A stretch of DNA of 64,000 nt from Prostheceraeus crozeri (Eukaryota > Platyhelminthes > Polycladida > Euryleptidae), in NCBI GenBank assembly GCA_907163375.1, contig CAJQUW010003042.1, positions 166,756-230,755 of the forward strand, written 5' to 3'. Below, one piece after another: positions 45,156 through 57,756 of this stretch. The stretch's first letter is position 1. Every line of letters begins with the position of its first letter. A program made the position numbers and the translations under genes. The notes below the pieces were generated by a model. That model was given only the letters and a program-made list of their open reading frames with translations, did no database searches and had not been told where the DNA came from.

Positions 45156-45487
45156 GAGTGATAACTCCGCATTTATTAAATCCCCAATGTGTAAACACTT
45201 TCGATTTTATTAAATGAACTCGAGGGGGATACAGTTGGTAATTGTCACCAAATGTGAGATATGCAAATTTTTGCAGTTTTGAAGAACTTACCAAGGAAAT
45301 GACTGATCATGATTGTAATGCAGAAGGAATGATAGTATTTTACAGATCCTCCGTGCTATGACAGCCTTGGAGAGGTAATGTTTGTTAAATTAGAAATTTG
45401 ACAGGTTGCTATTATACTTTCATACTCAACCTCAAGTTCTTTTTTCTTTACCGTGATTATATCATATGCAACCTGCCGCTGGCACAA
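45156..45487 (-). repeat. Dispersed repeat, second copy (inverted)
   Basis: Reverse complement of 185-505, with good matches at GGCAGGTTGC, AACATTACCTCTCCAA, CACATTTGGTGACAATTACC and ACATTGGGGATTTAATAAAT. Class unknown. Confidence 0.7.
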
Positions 45488-45836
45488 CAAAATTACAGAA
45501 TCAAAGACAATGATTTCAATAAACTTTGAAAGATGTAAATGGGTCCACATTTCAGATTCAAGAAATGAAACATGAATTTTGTGAATCATAAAATCATGCC
45601 GGTGAAAATTGAATCAATAACTTGAAATTTAGCCAAAAAAGCACAATAAGCTCTTTTTTCATGACTTCCATTTTAATGTGGTTCATCAAATTCCCTTGAT
45701 AATCAGCTTAATTTCCGCTTAGCTAAGTTGTTTTTAGCAAATGTTCATTCCTTTTGATATCCAACTTGTTTCATGCTACTTCTAAAGAAGCTTCCATGTC
45801 GGTAGTACAAAACGTTGCATAATTTTGACTTTTTAA

Positions 45837-48470
45837 CCCTAGGATGCACACAAGATTTCACTTCCAAATTCGCGCGGAATGGATCCTCGGGGAACCAAGT
45901 TGATAATTTGTAGAAATCGACACTACATTACCAAACTATCATTTTTTATGTTGTTTGTCATTACCCACGGTGACTCAAATGGAAAACCAGCCAAAATTAT
46001 GATGCTATGACTATCAAAACAGCGTGTTATTCAATCAATTAATGGATTTTTCTAGACTTCAAGAGATGAATCACATTGGCATTCTGTAAAGAAGCAGTGG
46101 CAACCAATGTAGCCTAAACATTGATGAGAGCACATTGTAACTGCATAAACTCGTACGGCTATAGAATCTCTAGCAATAGACTGTTTATGAGCACTTGGGA
46201 CAACTGCAAGCGAATGAGTCCATCTTTGTAGAATGGGAGGCACAAACACACCGATCACATTTTTGGCAGACACGAGACGATTTTCTATCGCGATGTTCCT
46301 GCACACAGCGGTAGCACCTTTTCCTCGAAGCTTTTCCGCCATCATTTGCAAGTCTACTGACCGAGTGCTCTTGAGAAAATGCCACTCTTGCTACTCCACA
46401 GGCAATCATAGCGTTCTGAATCTGAACTGATAGACCTTGGAAAGAGCTTGCACGCTCTGTCATCAATGGTTTTATCATTTGAAGTCCCAAATCTTGGATG
46501 AAAGTTCTTCTCTTGCAGCTCCTGTTGGAAACATTATCTGGATTTTGCATGCGGAACAAGATGAATCCATTGATCGATACCAAATTTAGCAGGCTCATGA
46601 GGTAGGCCAGTGGCCATCGCTTAGTCTGCCTTTGTAGCGAATATGAGTGGCAGAGTTGGTCTACCGTATCTACAGCACCCTTAGTGCTGTTTTAAAATGG
46701 AACTATGTCAGGTTTTCCTGTGTTTTCATCAATCTTGCGGTTATCATGCATTGTTGAGAGAAGCACAACAGACTTGTTTCTCTTGGGAATAAAAGATACA
46801 AGTGTCGTTTTTTTGTCGAATCCAAACAAAGTTGATCCGACAACTCTAGCTTTAGGGTCACAAAATTCCCTTGGTAAATCTGCTTTGTTTTTTCGCACAG
46901 TGCCAACGACAGTCAGTCGCTTCAAATACAATTCCTCAGCTTGACTGAAATCAGTGAAAAAGTTATCAAATGTTATGTTTCTGCCACTGTTGTAAAAACG
47001 TTCAGACAACCTTCTCACGATGTTTTCGCCAATCCCTGCACGCGGACATTGTTTTTTTCCTTAACGGTATAAGGAATGCCATCACAAATGAATCCAGTAG
47101 TGCAATCAACAATCAAGAATATCTTTAGCCCATACTTGTCAGATTTTGAAGGAAGGTGTTGCCGGAATGAGCATCTACCACGAAACGGTATCAATTGTTC
47201 ATCAATACAAAGCATTTCAAATGGCTCGTAAGTGATCTTTCACTGTTCAATAAAATTGTTCCAAATTTCTCTAAATGCAGCGAACTTGTCACCACTCTCA
47301 ACTCTAGCTTTTCGAGTGTTCGCATCATCAAATCGCAAACATCGTCGGATCATTTCGAAGCGCTTTACAGACATCGTAGCTTTGAAAACTGGACGACAAA
47401 GAGGACTATCTTGCCACATTTGTCGTATGTTCTCATGATTCCCTTTTGAAACTCCCGACAGAAATAAAAGTCCAATCCATGCATTCAGTTCAACTAGAGT
47501 AACATCCACCCAATCTTTGCAATTTCGTCGCCCATATTTATTTGTCCATTTGATGATGTCACTCAACATCTCGTCTGTAGTAAATTGAGCCAAAGAATCC
47601 CTTTCGCTGCAGACATGCACCGAGGGACCAGAAGATGCTGTAAATAGATTCGCTGAACGAGTTCTTGATGTAGCAGGGGGCGCACCTTTCTATACTCTTC
47701 CTGAAGGAGCTACGTATTGTGGATCTGAATCACTACCAGGATCTCGAATGACACCAGAGTCTGACATAGAGTCACCAGAGGCATCAGAAGATGCACTTTC
47801 TGAACTGTTCACCGTGAAATAATCAGATTGATCAACACTCGGCATTTCATTTTCTTTGTCACTATCACTGTCATTTGTGTCACATTCACCATCCTTCGAT
47901 TTCTCTTCGGGTAAAATAGTTTCATCAAAGTTGTTAAAACTTTTTTCTTCAGAATCAGTGCTCTCACTAGAATCGTCCAAGAGCAATTGTATTCGTGCAG
48001 CAGCCTCTATCGCACAGAATCTCTTCCTACCACTCGCACTCATTGTTCACACGATGTACTGAAATCTGACGAAATTCAATGTCAAATAATTGCTTGCCAC
48101 CACAGATATAGCATAGGGAGGAGGATATCCATGACAACGCAAAGCAGGCTACCATAGTCATCTAGTCATGGCATCTGATGTAGCTATCATATCCATTGGT
48201 AATCTGTCTGCTGTGAAATTCGGTCATCATTCGGTCGTCTAAATGTGTAATGCGCACAATGGGTCCCATGGGACCCAGCAGTTCATGTTATGACTGAGCT
48301 GATTACTTTGACAGAAAATGACCAACACAAGATATTGTTGTATTTCCAGCTGTAGCATGAGACGTGCGAGGAAAACATAAAAGCACTTTCAAAATGAAGC
48401 TTGTGTTTTGAAGAAATCTCATAAAAAGCAAGCGCTGGGTCCCCGGGGACCCAGTGTGTGCATCCTAGGG
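45837..48470 (-). mobile_element. piggyBac transposon, 2634 bp
   Basis: Perfect 16-bp inverted ends CCCTAGGATGCACACA, flanked on both sides by TTAA (45833-45836, 48471-48474), the diagnostic piggyBac duplication. Just inside the right end is the palindrome TGGGTCCCCGGGGACCCAG (about 48436), a second palindrome GGGTCCCATGGGACCC lies about 180 bp further in (about 48263), and a degraded version near 45880 marks the left end. These are candidate transposase-binding sites. The minus-strand transposase gene fills the middle. Clean ends and a readable gene suggest moderate age. Confidence 0.95.
46052..48043 (-). pseudogene. piggyBac transposase, inactivated
   Basis: Starts MSASGRKRFCAIEAAARIQL at 48043. 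An acidic Ser/Asp-rich N-terminus is followed by the DDE_Tnp_1_7 region: DEMLSDIIKWTNKYGR, LNAWIGLLFLSGVSKGNH, MSVKRFEMIRRCLRFDD, the first catalytic Asp in MLCIDEQLIPFRGR, the second in ITFDNFFTD, the third in KGAVDTVDQ. The C-terminus is a Cys-rich zinc-binding domain (KRCYRCVQEH, CQKCDRCVCASHS). TAG follows APSGRV (47690), TGA follows NNFIEQ (about 47240), a frameshift lies near 47015 and TAA stands before NSTKG (about 46690), so it makes no active protein. All three catalytic Asp codons remain. Confidence 0.9.
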
Positions 48471-48604
48471 TTAAAACTGCTCAAACAATTTTGTGGACTA
48501 CGGGAACTTAATCTAATCTCCACAAAAATCTGAATCTTTTCATACAAACATTTTCACTGTATACAGATACTTTTTTGAGTCGACACTCTACCTATATATC
48601 CCTA

Positions 48605-48822
48605 CATTGTAAACTCTAGGGCACGAAATTTAGGCATCAATTCTAAACAACACAAGGCACGGATAGGCGCGAAGTTTTTAGTGCCGAGTTCGTGCCCATT
48701 GATTTTTTCTTCGATTTCATTGGATAAACAAATATTTTGTTTGGTGCCTATTAGTGCATAGTGCCGCCTACTGGTGCCTCGAGGCACTATCTAGGCGCTA
48801 ACTGGAACGAAATGTCCATGAC
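48605..48822 (-). mobile_element. CACTGTAAACT MITE, truncated second copy
   Basis: Opposite orientation to 21859-22129. It shares CATTGTAAACTCTAGGGCAC, the block GTGCCGAGTTCGTGCCCATT, AAACAAATATTT and GGTGCCTCGAGGCAC. The far terminus is missing. It lies 130 bp right of the piggyBac end. Confidence 0.7.
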
Positions 48823-50619
48823 TTCAGTCCATTTGATCGACAAATTTCAATCAAGTCCAAGACCATTTGCCTGCACTGGGCTATATCTGTTGAGCGTGCT
48901 GTTGTAGATGATGATTTGTGTTTAACGGTGTAGAAGATAAGATTGTGTACCATTTCTCCTGCGCCGCTGAGCTAGAGCTTCCGATATCACCATTTTTTGG
49001 GCTTTTGTGGATTATATTGCCTCAAGCCACCAGACTTCTTTCCTTTACAAGGGATAATTTTTGTATCTTCACAGCTAATTATTTTGATTTTCTTCCGTCC
49101 TTTTATTTCGATCATCTTACTGTTTTAATTTTGTCTAAGTAGTCTGGTCTTTAAATGTTTTCATAGCATTCTACTGTGATAAACTTCACCCCTGTGAACT
49201 CGTTTCATCTATGCCAATTTTGTCATTTTATTCGCCTGACATGGACTCCGGTGGTGTCCGAAAGTACTCGCAATAAACTGCATATAAAAACATAGATCTG
49301 TTTTGACGGGACTCCTCTGATAAATAGCAAGGGATTATTTGTTCGTACACACTTAAGAGTTGCAATGAATTTTAGCTTGCTGGCTACTGACTTGAACTGC
49401 TACAGCATCAATCCGAACTTGAAAATCTTAGGTGATAAATCAGTGCGGTCGCCATTGGAACAGGACTGGAGCGTGCTCTTCACCTCTTCCATTCTTTCCG
49501 CGATATGAATTAGATGCTTGAAGTAAGCGAGTCGACGAGCCCCAGTAACCGCGTATACTGAGGCCCTTTTTGAGTTGCCAAATCGATGTGACCTTGGCAA
49601 CTCGAAAAGGTGATCATTTGCAAAAATTTGCACTTTTTACATGAACTTCGTCAAGGTCTCTTCGAAATTTTTAGTCGGTCAGAGCTCGATTATTTTGGGA
49701 AAACCGGCAATTCTAAGTTTGAAAGCAAATTAGTAAATTGCAATTGCGTGTAATTTGTGATTACGTTTCATCCAAAATATTTTGATGAAACCAAAAGTTT
49801 AGATTTCTTTGTTTTACTGTATGGTCATGCACAGGCAAATTTAAGATGTCGAAAAGCCCGTGCATACAGTTAATTCTTTTGATGTTGATGTTCAATTTTT
49901 TTCCTATTCTCCAACTCCAATCTCTAGTGTAGTCTTTCTGTTAATGTCCACTCATCAATTTCAGCTAAATTCATAGCACGGTGATTACACCATGCAACAA
50001 AAAAAAAATTTTCCTCTGTTCCTGAAATTTAAGTCTTATTTTCTTGTTATATGGCTTCTGACAAATAGGAAATTAAGTTTAATTTCCATATCAAAATGCT
50101 TTTGAACAAATGCAATTGAAATTTGCATTTTCCATGTTTTTATTAGAAATGAATATAATATATCAAATCTGTATAATTGTACTCCATGGATGGATTTGTA
50201 TTTTGTTTAAACGTGCTAAATAATTTTAATTATATTTTTCAATGATGTTCGCACGTTGTTTCAATTTCAATATCAATGCAAGATTTATTAACATTGTTGA
50301 GGTAAGTGTTCATTCATCATTAAGTTTACTACATTCACACGTTTAACTTGAATTAGATGAAAATCGTAGGCGACTACAATATAGGCTACTAACATATTTT
50401 AAAGGCTAATTTGAACGTTAAAAATGATTCCTGAAATGGTGTTTGGTACCGATATTTTGAGAAACTGTCACCATACTCGCAGTTAACAGCTCATGGTAAA
50501 TGTATTGTCATAAAAATGGACCAAATAGCAAAAAGGGTTCTCTAGTAGGACAAAGAATGCTGCTCTATAAGTTTGTTCTTAGGATAACTCTAGCAAAGTT
50601 ACTGCAAAAATTGTGCGTC

Positions 50620-50694
50620 AGGGGTGATTCTAACACCGGTCCACTGTGTACCCATCGATCACTGTTCACGCTCGCTATCCACTGAGCTAATGAA
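50620..50694 (-). repeat. tRNA-like SINE head or tRNA pseudogene
   Basis: Minus strand: A box TTAGCTCAGTGGATAGCG (a textbook D arm), then a T arm GGTG-TTAGAAT-CACC whose stem pairs perfectly but whose loop departs from TTCGAAT. The ends do not form an acceptor stem, and TTTTT follows about 13 bases further on. It sits inside the long-TIR transposon. Confidence 0.5.
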
Positions 50695-50943
50695 CTGATA
50701 TCACTTATCCGAGTCCCCTTTGTAGTTAAAGAGATTTATCGTTGTCTGTTGTACTAATTAATATGATGTAAGTAACATGATTTCTTATCTTGACATTGAT
50801 GGGGAATAAATTTCAAATATTTCTAAAACCAGGTGTGCTAAGGCCCATTTACGAGTACATGGTCTATACATAGTTTACCATAATCCTGTTTGTATAGTTT
50901 TTAACACACTTTTATTCTTTTTTCAGGATTCTGGTATTAACTC

Positions 50944-52615
50944 ATGGCTTCAAGAGGATGTCGCTATTCGGCAGATGCCTTCTGTTACGTTTGTGGAGAG
51001 TTCATCAAGGTTAGAGCCAAGAAATATGCTGTATCATCATCCAAGAAGATGCCAAAGGCTTATTTCCTATATTTTGGAATGCCTGTTGGCGATCAAGACA
51101 AGAATTGGGCTCCCCATTTCTCCTGTGAACTTTGCACTAAATCTTTGGAAAGATGGCTAAGGGGAAAACAGAAGAAAATGCGTTTTGCCGTTCCTCGAAC
51201 TTGGAGGGAGCCCACTGATCACCTCAACGACTGTTACTTCTGTATAGTGGATGCTTCGGGACGAAAACGAGGCAAAAAGAGTGCACAATCGCTTATATAC
51301 CCTGACATTCCGTCTTCAATAGCCCTGTACCACACAATGACGAACTTCCTATTCCACCACCGCCTCCTCTCTTTGATGAATCTGACTCCCAGGATGAACA
51401 ACTGATCGAAGATCCGTCAGCAGATGATGACTATTGCGATGAAAATGAAAACAAGCCCTATATCCCAAATCAATGACCTTATTCGAGATCTCAGTTTAAC
51501 AAAGGAAAATGGTGAGATTCTGACATCTCGTCTAAAACAGTGGAATTTGCTTTCAAGAGAGGTGAAAGTAACCCTGCAGCGAAAGCGACAGCTGTCGTTT
51601 TCAGTGTATTTTACATTGAGGGCCGGATGGTGTTTGTTATTGTCACGACATTCCCGCTTTATTTGAAGCTATCGGCATTCCATGTACCATTGCAGATTGG
51701 CGCTTGTTCATAGATAGCTCTCAGAGGAGTCTTAAAGTTGTTCTATTGCATAATGGAAACGTCCATCCGTCCATTCCGATCGTACACTCAGTCATATTGA
51801 AAGAACGATACGAAAACGTGAAGAAAATCCTTGATCTTATCAAATACAAGGACTACAAATGGGAAGTCATTGGCGACTTTAAGATGGTGGCTTTTTTTAT
51901 GGGACTTCAGGGTGGCTGGACGAAGTACCCGTGTTACTTGTGTTTGTGGGATAGCCGAGCGTCACGTGTTCACTACCAGCAATTCCAATGGCCACAGAGA
52001 GAGGAATATCTTGTCGGTAGGAACAACGTCCTTCATGAGCCACTGGTTGATTCAGATAAAGTTCTCATGCCCCCACTCCACATCAAACTTGGTTTGATCA
52101 AGCAGTTTGTAAAAGCCATTGATGTTCAGTCGCAAGCTTACCAGTTTCTGGAAGGTTTCTTTCCTGAGCTGTCTTCTGCCAAAATCAAAGCAGGAATTTT
52201 TGTTGGCCCTCAAACAAAAAAACTTATGGCTTCACAGGAATTCGCTAATCTACTGACTTCAGTTGAAAAAGCTGCCTGGGATAGCTTCAAATCTGTAGTT
52301 AACAACTTCCTCGGCAACAACAAATCGGATGACTATGTCGAGCTCATTGAAGAGCTAATCGCCAATTATGCTGCCATGGGTTGTAAAATGTCCCTCAAGT
52401 TACACATGCTGGCATCCCATTTGAACAAATTCAAATCAAATTTGGGAGCTCATTCGGAAGAACAAGGAGAAAGATTCCATCAAGATGTCAAGAACTTTGA
52501 GCTCCGCTATCAAGGTCAGTACAATGAGAATATGATGGGAGACTATGTATGGAACTTGATCCGTGATTCTGACGAAGAAAACAGTCGTAAGACTCGAAAG
52601 AGCTTGCGTTTTTGA
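50944..52615 (+). pseudogene. Unclassified transposase-like gene of the long-TIR element
   Basis: Three same-strand segments. 50944-51405: MASRGCRYSADAFCYVCGEF, CELCTKSLERWLRGKQKKMR, a Cys-rich N-terminus. 51424-51666: INDLIRDLSLTKENGEILTS. 51704-52615: MFIDSSQRSLKVVLLHNGN, VIGDFKMVAFFMGLQGGWTK, YPCYLCLWDSRA, PPLHIKLGLIKQFVKAI, GCKMSLKLHMLASHL, EEQGERFHQDVKNFELRYQG and MMGDYVWNL. Asp in IGDFKM, the CxxC, His in LHIKLGL and the HxxxSHL/ERFHQD block look like metal ligands (inference). At least two frame changes (near 51340 and 51470), an in-frame TGA and a stop near 51620-51665 inactivate it. I recall many uncharacterised invertebrate proteins with this pattern but no superfamily name. Confidence 0.7.
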
Positions 52616-53854
52616 TGACAGGCCTATTTCTGTTTGATCCTTTCGGAGTGGTACCCTGTTCTTCTATTCCAATATATTTAGCCTACATTTTTAATTTGCA
52701 TTACAACTCATTCTTGCAGCATTCTCGTTTTTTCTAAATAAGAAAATATATAGGCCTACTACGGCCTACACTTATGGTTCTAGGCTATAGTCTGCAATCA
52801 TAGGCCTACAAATATCAGAAATATTAACATAAGGATCCTTTCAACATATGGATAAATGAAATTTACATCGTTGTTCTAAGACTTACGAAACTATAGGAAA
52901 CCAAATCTTCGTAAAAACCGGTATTTTCTCAAAAAGTCAAAATTGTATTATTTTATCAAAAAAAATCACAAAAATCAATATACTGACCACAAAAGAATTT
53001 TTTAAAAACGGAGGATTGTTGTTTTCGTGGTTTGTGTGACCCATGGAGTAAGGATAAAACATTTTTTTTCGGGGAACAAAATTTGTGTTGCATGGTGTTA
53101 TTCATTGAAACATTATCAGGCTGCAAATCAAAACGAACTCTCTTTATTAGGGTCGGCACACACGATGTCCTTATGAAATGAGATAAGACTTCTTTTGTGC
53201 TACCAGCCAGAGTACTTTTTCAATTGCATGCGCAATCCAGAGGAATGTTGATTGATGATTCATCCCATTGCCTTACAATGGGAGACACTGCATCTAAACC
53301 GACCAGAGAATAGCATTACTTGCGGAGGAAATACTTGCCTCTCAATGATATATTAGTATATACTGTATAGTATTTCAATGAATAATCACCGTGCTATGAA
53401 TTTAGCTGAAATTGATGAGTGGACATTAATAGAAAGACTACACTAGAGATTGGAGTTGGAGAATAGGAAAAAAATTGAACATCAACATCAAAAGAATTAA
53501 CTGTATGCACGGGCTTTTCGACATCTTAAATTTGCCTGTGCATGACCATACAGTAAAACAAAGAAATCTAAACTTTTGGTTTCATCAAAATATTTTGGAT
53601 GAAACGTAATCACAAATTACACGCAATTGCAATTTACTAATTTGCTTTCAAACTTAGAATTGCCGGTTTTCCCAAAATAATCGAGCTCTGACCGACTAAA
53701 AATTTCGAAGAGACCTTGACGAAGTTCATGTAAAATGTGCACATTTTTGCAAATGATCACCCCTGTGGGAAAAAATCATGCTAATAGCCGGCGAATATCT
53801 GGCGAGTTGGCGAACATCCAGCTAACACCGGCGAATTACATGATGAAATTCGCT

Positions 53855-54085
53855 GAATGTTCGCAGGATGCGCAAAACCTGCTGATGTTCTCCATGTTTT
53901 AGCTGTTGGTGGCTAAAATCATCCAACTTTTCGCTAAATTTTCGCATGATGTTCAAAACCTGCTAATGTTATCTGACTATTGGTGGCTAAAATCATCCAA
54001 CTTTTCGCTGAATTTTCGCATGGTGCTTAAAACCTGCTTATGTTATCTATTGATAGCTGAAATCATCATTTTGTTGGATTTGTAT
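53855..54085 (+). repeat. About 75-bp subterminal tandem repeats, near three copies
   Basis: The unit includes GTTGGTGGCTAAAATCATCC, AACTTTTCGCTGAATTTTCG and AAAACCTGCTAATGTTATCT. Two good copies and a shorter third follow the left terminus of the CCCTGTGGG element. Such arrays commonly serve as transposase-binding sites. Confidence 0.7.
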
Positions 54086-54784
54086 TTGATAGCTGAGCAG
54101 AGAGACAGAGATTGGGATGTATTGAAATACCTTTGAACATAGAGGACTCTGCACTCTATGCCTTTAAGCATGAACATCTAATTATGTGAAATATGGAAAT
54201 ACGTTGCTGAGTAGTGAGCTTAGTTTTGAAGCGAAAGGCTATTTTATATTTAATGGAGTTCCTTTCAAGTACATCAACAAGTGCAAAAACAGCAGATAAG
54301 AATGGCCAATGAATGGATTGAGCTACAGTATAGAGGTGGAATATTGTTTTGCAGGATTGATGTATTGCGTGCAAAACTTTTTACCCATTACTGAATTTTA
54401 GTCACGCAGTTGTTATTGAAAAAATACAACGAACATAACTTATCGTCCAGAATGTTGGACGCATTATTGTAATCAGGTTCAAAATGGTGAGTGAGTTTAA
54501 GCTATGATACCTACATGCCAACTACTATTTTGTGCACAGTATGTTTGTGAGCATTCAACTTTATTTTTTTAAAAAATACTGCTTTTGTTTTTCTGCGCTC
54601 TTCTTAGCTAAGTTTTGGTTACGATTTCATTTACTGTAAACATCGATGCACCGCTTATATTTTGAGGATTTATCCTGCTTATTTCAATCTGTTTTCACTT
54701 CAATGTGTAATATTCATGTGATTATCTGTCTTTGATGAGTTTTCTTGCTATGAGGTCTACGTAAATTAGGAGCCATGTTGGTTA

Positions 54785-55045
54785 TTATACGGGTGGCTGA
54801 GACTGGCTATTACACCGGCTGAACCGATGCAATTTTGGTCTCGCCGATGAAGCTCTGGTGCGCATCTTATTTGATGTATGCTACCACGGCTCTTGTATCA
54901 TCTGTTGGAGATTACAAATTATTCAGGGTACCTATGTAGAGATAGTTGTTTTATTTAGTGTTACAATATCTGTCTCATTTATGAGGCAGTTATTGTAGTA
55001 ATACCGGTTCAGTTGGTGTAATAGCCACTCCCAATTCCATGGCTG
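54785..55045. repeat. Weak inverted repeat TGGCTATTACACC
   Basis: TGGCTATTACACCGGCTGAA near 54803 and, on the opposite strand, TGGCTATTACACCAACTGAA near 55040. Possibly a small MITE. The rest of 54090-55370 shows nothing. Confidence 0.35.
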
Positions 55046-55372
55046 CACAGAGTAATGTATCTTTATGGATAGAATTTATTGAATCACATTGGTGTCTACC
55101 GCATTCCGTTGCGCATGTTGTTTCAATACATGAGTACTGCTGGTTACGAAGGCGTTATCATATGAGATGCCAAATTATTAGGCCTATACGTCTGTAATCG
55201 AATCAGTCTTTCCCTGGTACGCCTATTAAGTGTATCTGCTTAAAGAATACAAGTGGTAAACTAGGCGGACTTTTGCATAGTCAGGATGGGAGCACTGGGC
55301 GGAATCACATTGCCAAAAGCCAAGCAAGATAGAAGTAATGGGATTGATGTTTAATCAACGGGTAGGGGTTCC

Positions 55373-55839
55373 CAACCTTTTCATGTTGCGTACCCCAAAG
55401 TAGAAAATAATAGTATTTTTCATTATTACGCGTACCCACAATTAACATATTAGCAAGAACTCGTTCATGAAAATTAAAAATTGATTACGCGTAGAAATAT
55501 ATGAAATTCGTAATTGAATAACACAAAAATTTAACTAGGCGTAACTGATGTGCGCAGCGAAAGTGATGCTCCAATATCAAACGAGCTTTTTGTTTGCTTT
55601 TAATCATTGCTTTGGTGGAGAGTCCGGATTCATATAAGCATGTGGCTGTTGGTCGCTAATAAGCGACGGTTGCTTTTAGGCCAGATGATGACAATCCAAT
55701 GTTGAATGAGCACGAAGTTTAGCAGTTCAACCCATCCATGATCATGAAAGTAATGAAATCAATATTGAATTATAATAAATCTCCCATATTCTTCGTACCC
55801 CTCAAAATTCCTTCGCGAACCGCAGGTTGGAAACCCTTG
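55373..55839. mobile_element. hAT-type MITE, NAGGGGTTCCCAACCT ends
   Basis: Left TAGGGGTTCCCAACCTTTTC then GCGTACCCC; right (reverse complement) CAAGGGTTTCCAACCTGCGG then GGGGTACG. This GGGGTTCCCAACCT style of terminus is common in hAT non-autonomous elements. About 467 bp, no gene. The 8-bp duplication is not clear (TCAACGG against TTAACCG). Confidence 0.65.
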
Positions 55840-56216
55840 TATTAACCGATTTAAGTTGAAGTGGATCATGAAATAGTTTTCAAAAATTCTCATGTTGTCT
55901 TGTAATTGCGTAAAACAGACCCTGATTGCCTTCCTTCTGACCAAGGAGTTGAAAGTAGGCCTACAGTGTCTGTTCGTCGGTCTGAATGGATGTAATGAAC
56001 TTCGGTGTCCAGCCGGCATAGCTGAAAAGTATGACGAATAATTGGATCTTCTTGCCATGCGAAGGCACATTAATCACAGCTAAGATTGAAAGTAATCAGC
56101 ATGACAGCTGTAACACTGATGTTTTATCTATTTCAAACAATGTCAGTAAACTGCTTGAAACCCAATCATAGTCGTTCTAGCTATTTCTGAACACTAGTAT
56201 GCAGCCTTACTTAATC

Positions 56217-57262
56217 CAGTGCTCCGAGTACAGCCCGAACTCGGGCTTCGCCCGAGCTAGGCCCGAATGCCCGAATTAAAGAGCGCCCGCCCAAAATTCT
56301 TGAACGAGAATGCCCGAAATTTTTAGTGGCCCATTCTGTAAAAAATACTTATTTTACAATACACAACATTAAAAATCAATTCCATGCATGTTCGGTACAA
56401 ATGAAACAATTCGATCTTCCTATTTGTAAATATAATTGTGATTTACATAGATTTCTCATTAAAAGTATTGTTCGTTAAACAATTTATGTAATCGTTTTTG
56501 AAGTTCTCAAACCCTACCCGGGGTAATCGCTTTTTAACATTTGCATTCTTTGGAACATTTTTGACCCCCCTCAATCAAGACAGATCAGGTCGAGAGCAAG
56601 TGTTACAGAACAGACGTTAAGGATACAACAAAATGGGTCAACAACAGAGACATAATCATCGCAGAAGAAGCAAGGAGACAGATCAACGACATGACGCCAG
56701 GCAATCAGATCCAAGCTTTCTCGACCATCTAGAAATTCTACATGGAGGTGGCATTGCGATTAAAGCAATACTTACCATTCGAGAGTAAGTTATTGCGATA
56801 TTGTTCAGCTGTGTGTCCAACTCAGCAGAAGTCCAAAAACTTGGAAAAGAAAAAAAGAAACTGGTTTTCTTGAGCAAGCAACTACCCTCAGTTGTTCCCT
56901 CAGGCGATGTGGCCAAATTACGATTAGAAGTTCGTGTACACCAGACAAATTCATCCAGCGGTGACAGCTAAGATGTTACGTCTTACTGGACGGCGATTAT
57001 GAGAACCGGGAAGTTTCCAGTGCTCACCAAACTTGTGCGCGCTCTTCTTGTGCTGCCGCACGGCAACTCTGACGTTGAGAGGGTTTTCAGCAATCTGGCA
57101 GATGTTGTTCAGAAAAAACGACAAAGCTTGAGCGCTGAAACCATATCGGCTTTGGTAGTCTCGAGATCCTGTCTCCTGGTGAAAGGCTGGACGCCATCAA
57201 CAATGCCCGTGATCAATGATTTGATTCAGCTTGCTGAATTGGCCTATTCCTGCATTGTATGA
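56217..57262 (+). mobile_element. hAT-like transposon remnant
   Basis: Starts with the hAT-style terminus CAGTGCTCCGAGTACAGC followed by GCCCGA-rich subterminal DNA (56240-56320). The coding remnant begins near 56585 and continues through AIMRTGKFPVLTKLVRALL to the C-terminal dimerisation motif LPHGNSDVERVFSNL and KKRQSLSAETISALVV. Two in-frame stops (TAG near 56727 and TAA near 56970) and the loss of the N-terminal catalytic part make it dead. It is cut where the FPFEN-type frame begins, so one has interrupted the other. Confidence 0.75.
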
Positions 57263-57629
57263 CAAAACTTGTATGTCTTACAACATTCATGTATGTTGTC
57301 ATTTACCAGAGTATACATTACTCTACGGCCCTCTTGACACATTTTCCAGCTTTCCGTTTGAAAACTTTTTGGGAGTTTTAAAGCGGCGCATTAAAGCAGT
57401 CTCCAATATCTTCCAACAATCATTGAATCAATTGCTTCGACTAAGAGCTATTTCACAATGTAGTGATGAAGGCCCCTTCCAGTTTTCTTGTAACTCTCCC
57501 GACAATTGTAGCATAACGAAAGACGGACAAATTATCCTGATAACTTCAGTGAAAGAAGGCTTTGTTTCCGGTAAAGTGCTATCTTTTTCACGCAACTTGT
57601 ACAGCAAGCCTTATGAGTCACGGTTTTAA
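57262..57629 (+). pseudogene. Transposase C-terminus, FPFEN/LKR type
   Basis: Reads YNIHVCCHLPEYTLLYGPLD, SFPFENFLGVLKRRIK, LNQLLRLRAIS, ending VLSFSRNLYSKPYESRF and TAA. H.CCHLPEY...GPLD..S.FPFEN.L..LKR is a block I associate with the DUF4218-like C-terminal region of animal En/Spm (CACTA)-type transposases. Only this tail is present, and upstream sequence is hAT-derived. It lies 130 bp before the DUF4806-like gene on the same strand, so both may be genes of the CCCTGTGGG element. Confidence 0.5.
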
Positions 57630-57756
57630 GGATAGGGTATTACTCCATTTCTAGGACCACTGTGAAAAATGTACGATCAGTAGGCAAATGCATCATAATG
57701 CCATGTCAAAGTGAATATTTGATCATACCTTTGATATGATCCTATTTGTGTTCCAG

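Larger units (their letters stand above)
49609..53761. mobile_element. 4.15-kb transposon with about 380-bp inverted ends
   Basis: Left arm 49609-49986 and right arm 53383-53761 are near-perfect reverse complements, beginning GGTGATCATTTGCAAA and running through AGTCGGTCAGAGCTCGATTA, AAACCGGCAATTCTAAG and AAATTCATAGCACGGTGATTA. Between them lies one transposase-like gene (50944-52615) plus a tRNA-like insertion (50620). No target duplication is evident. The right end directly abuts the CCCTGTGGG terminus. The high arm similarity implies recent mobility or gene conversion. Superfamily not recognised. Confidence 0.75.
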
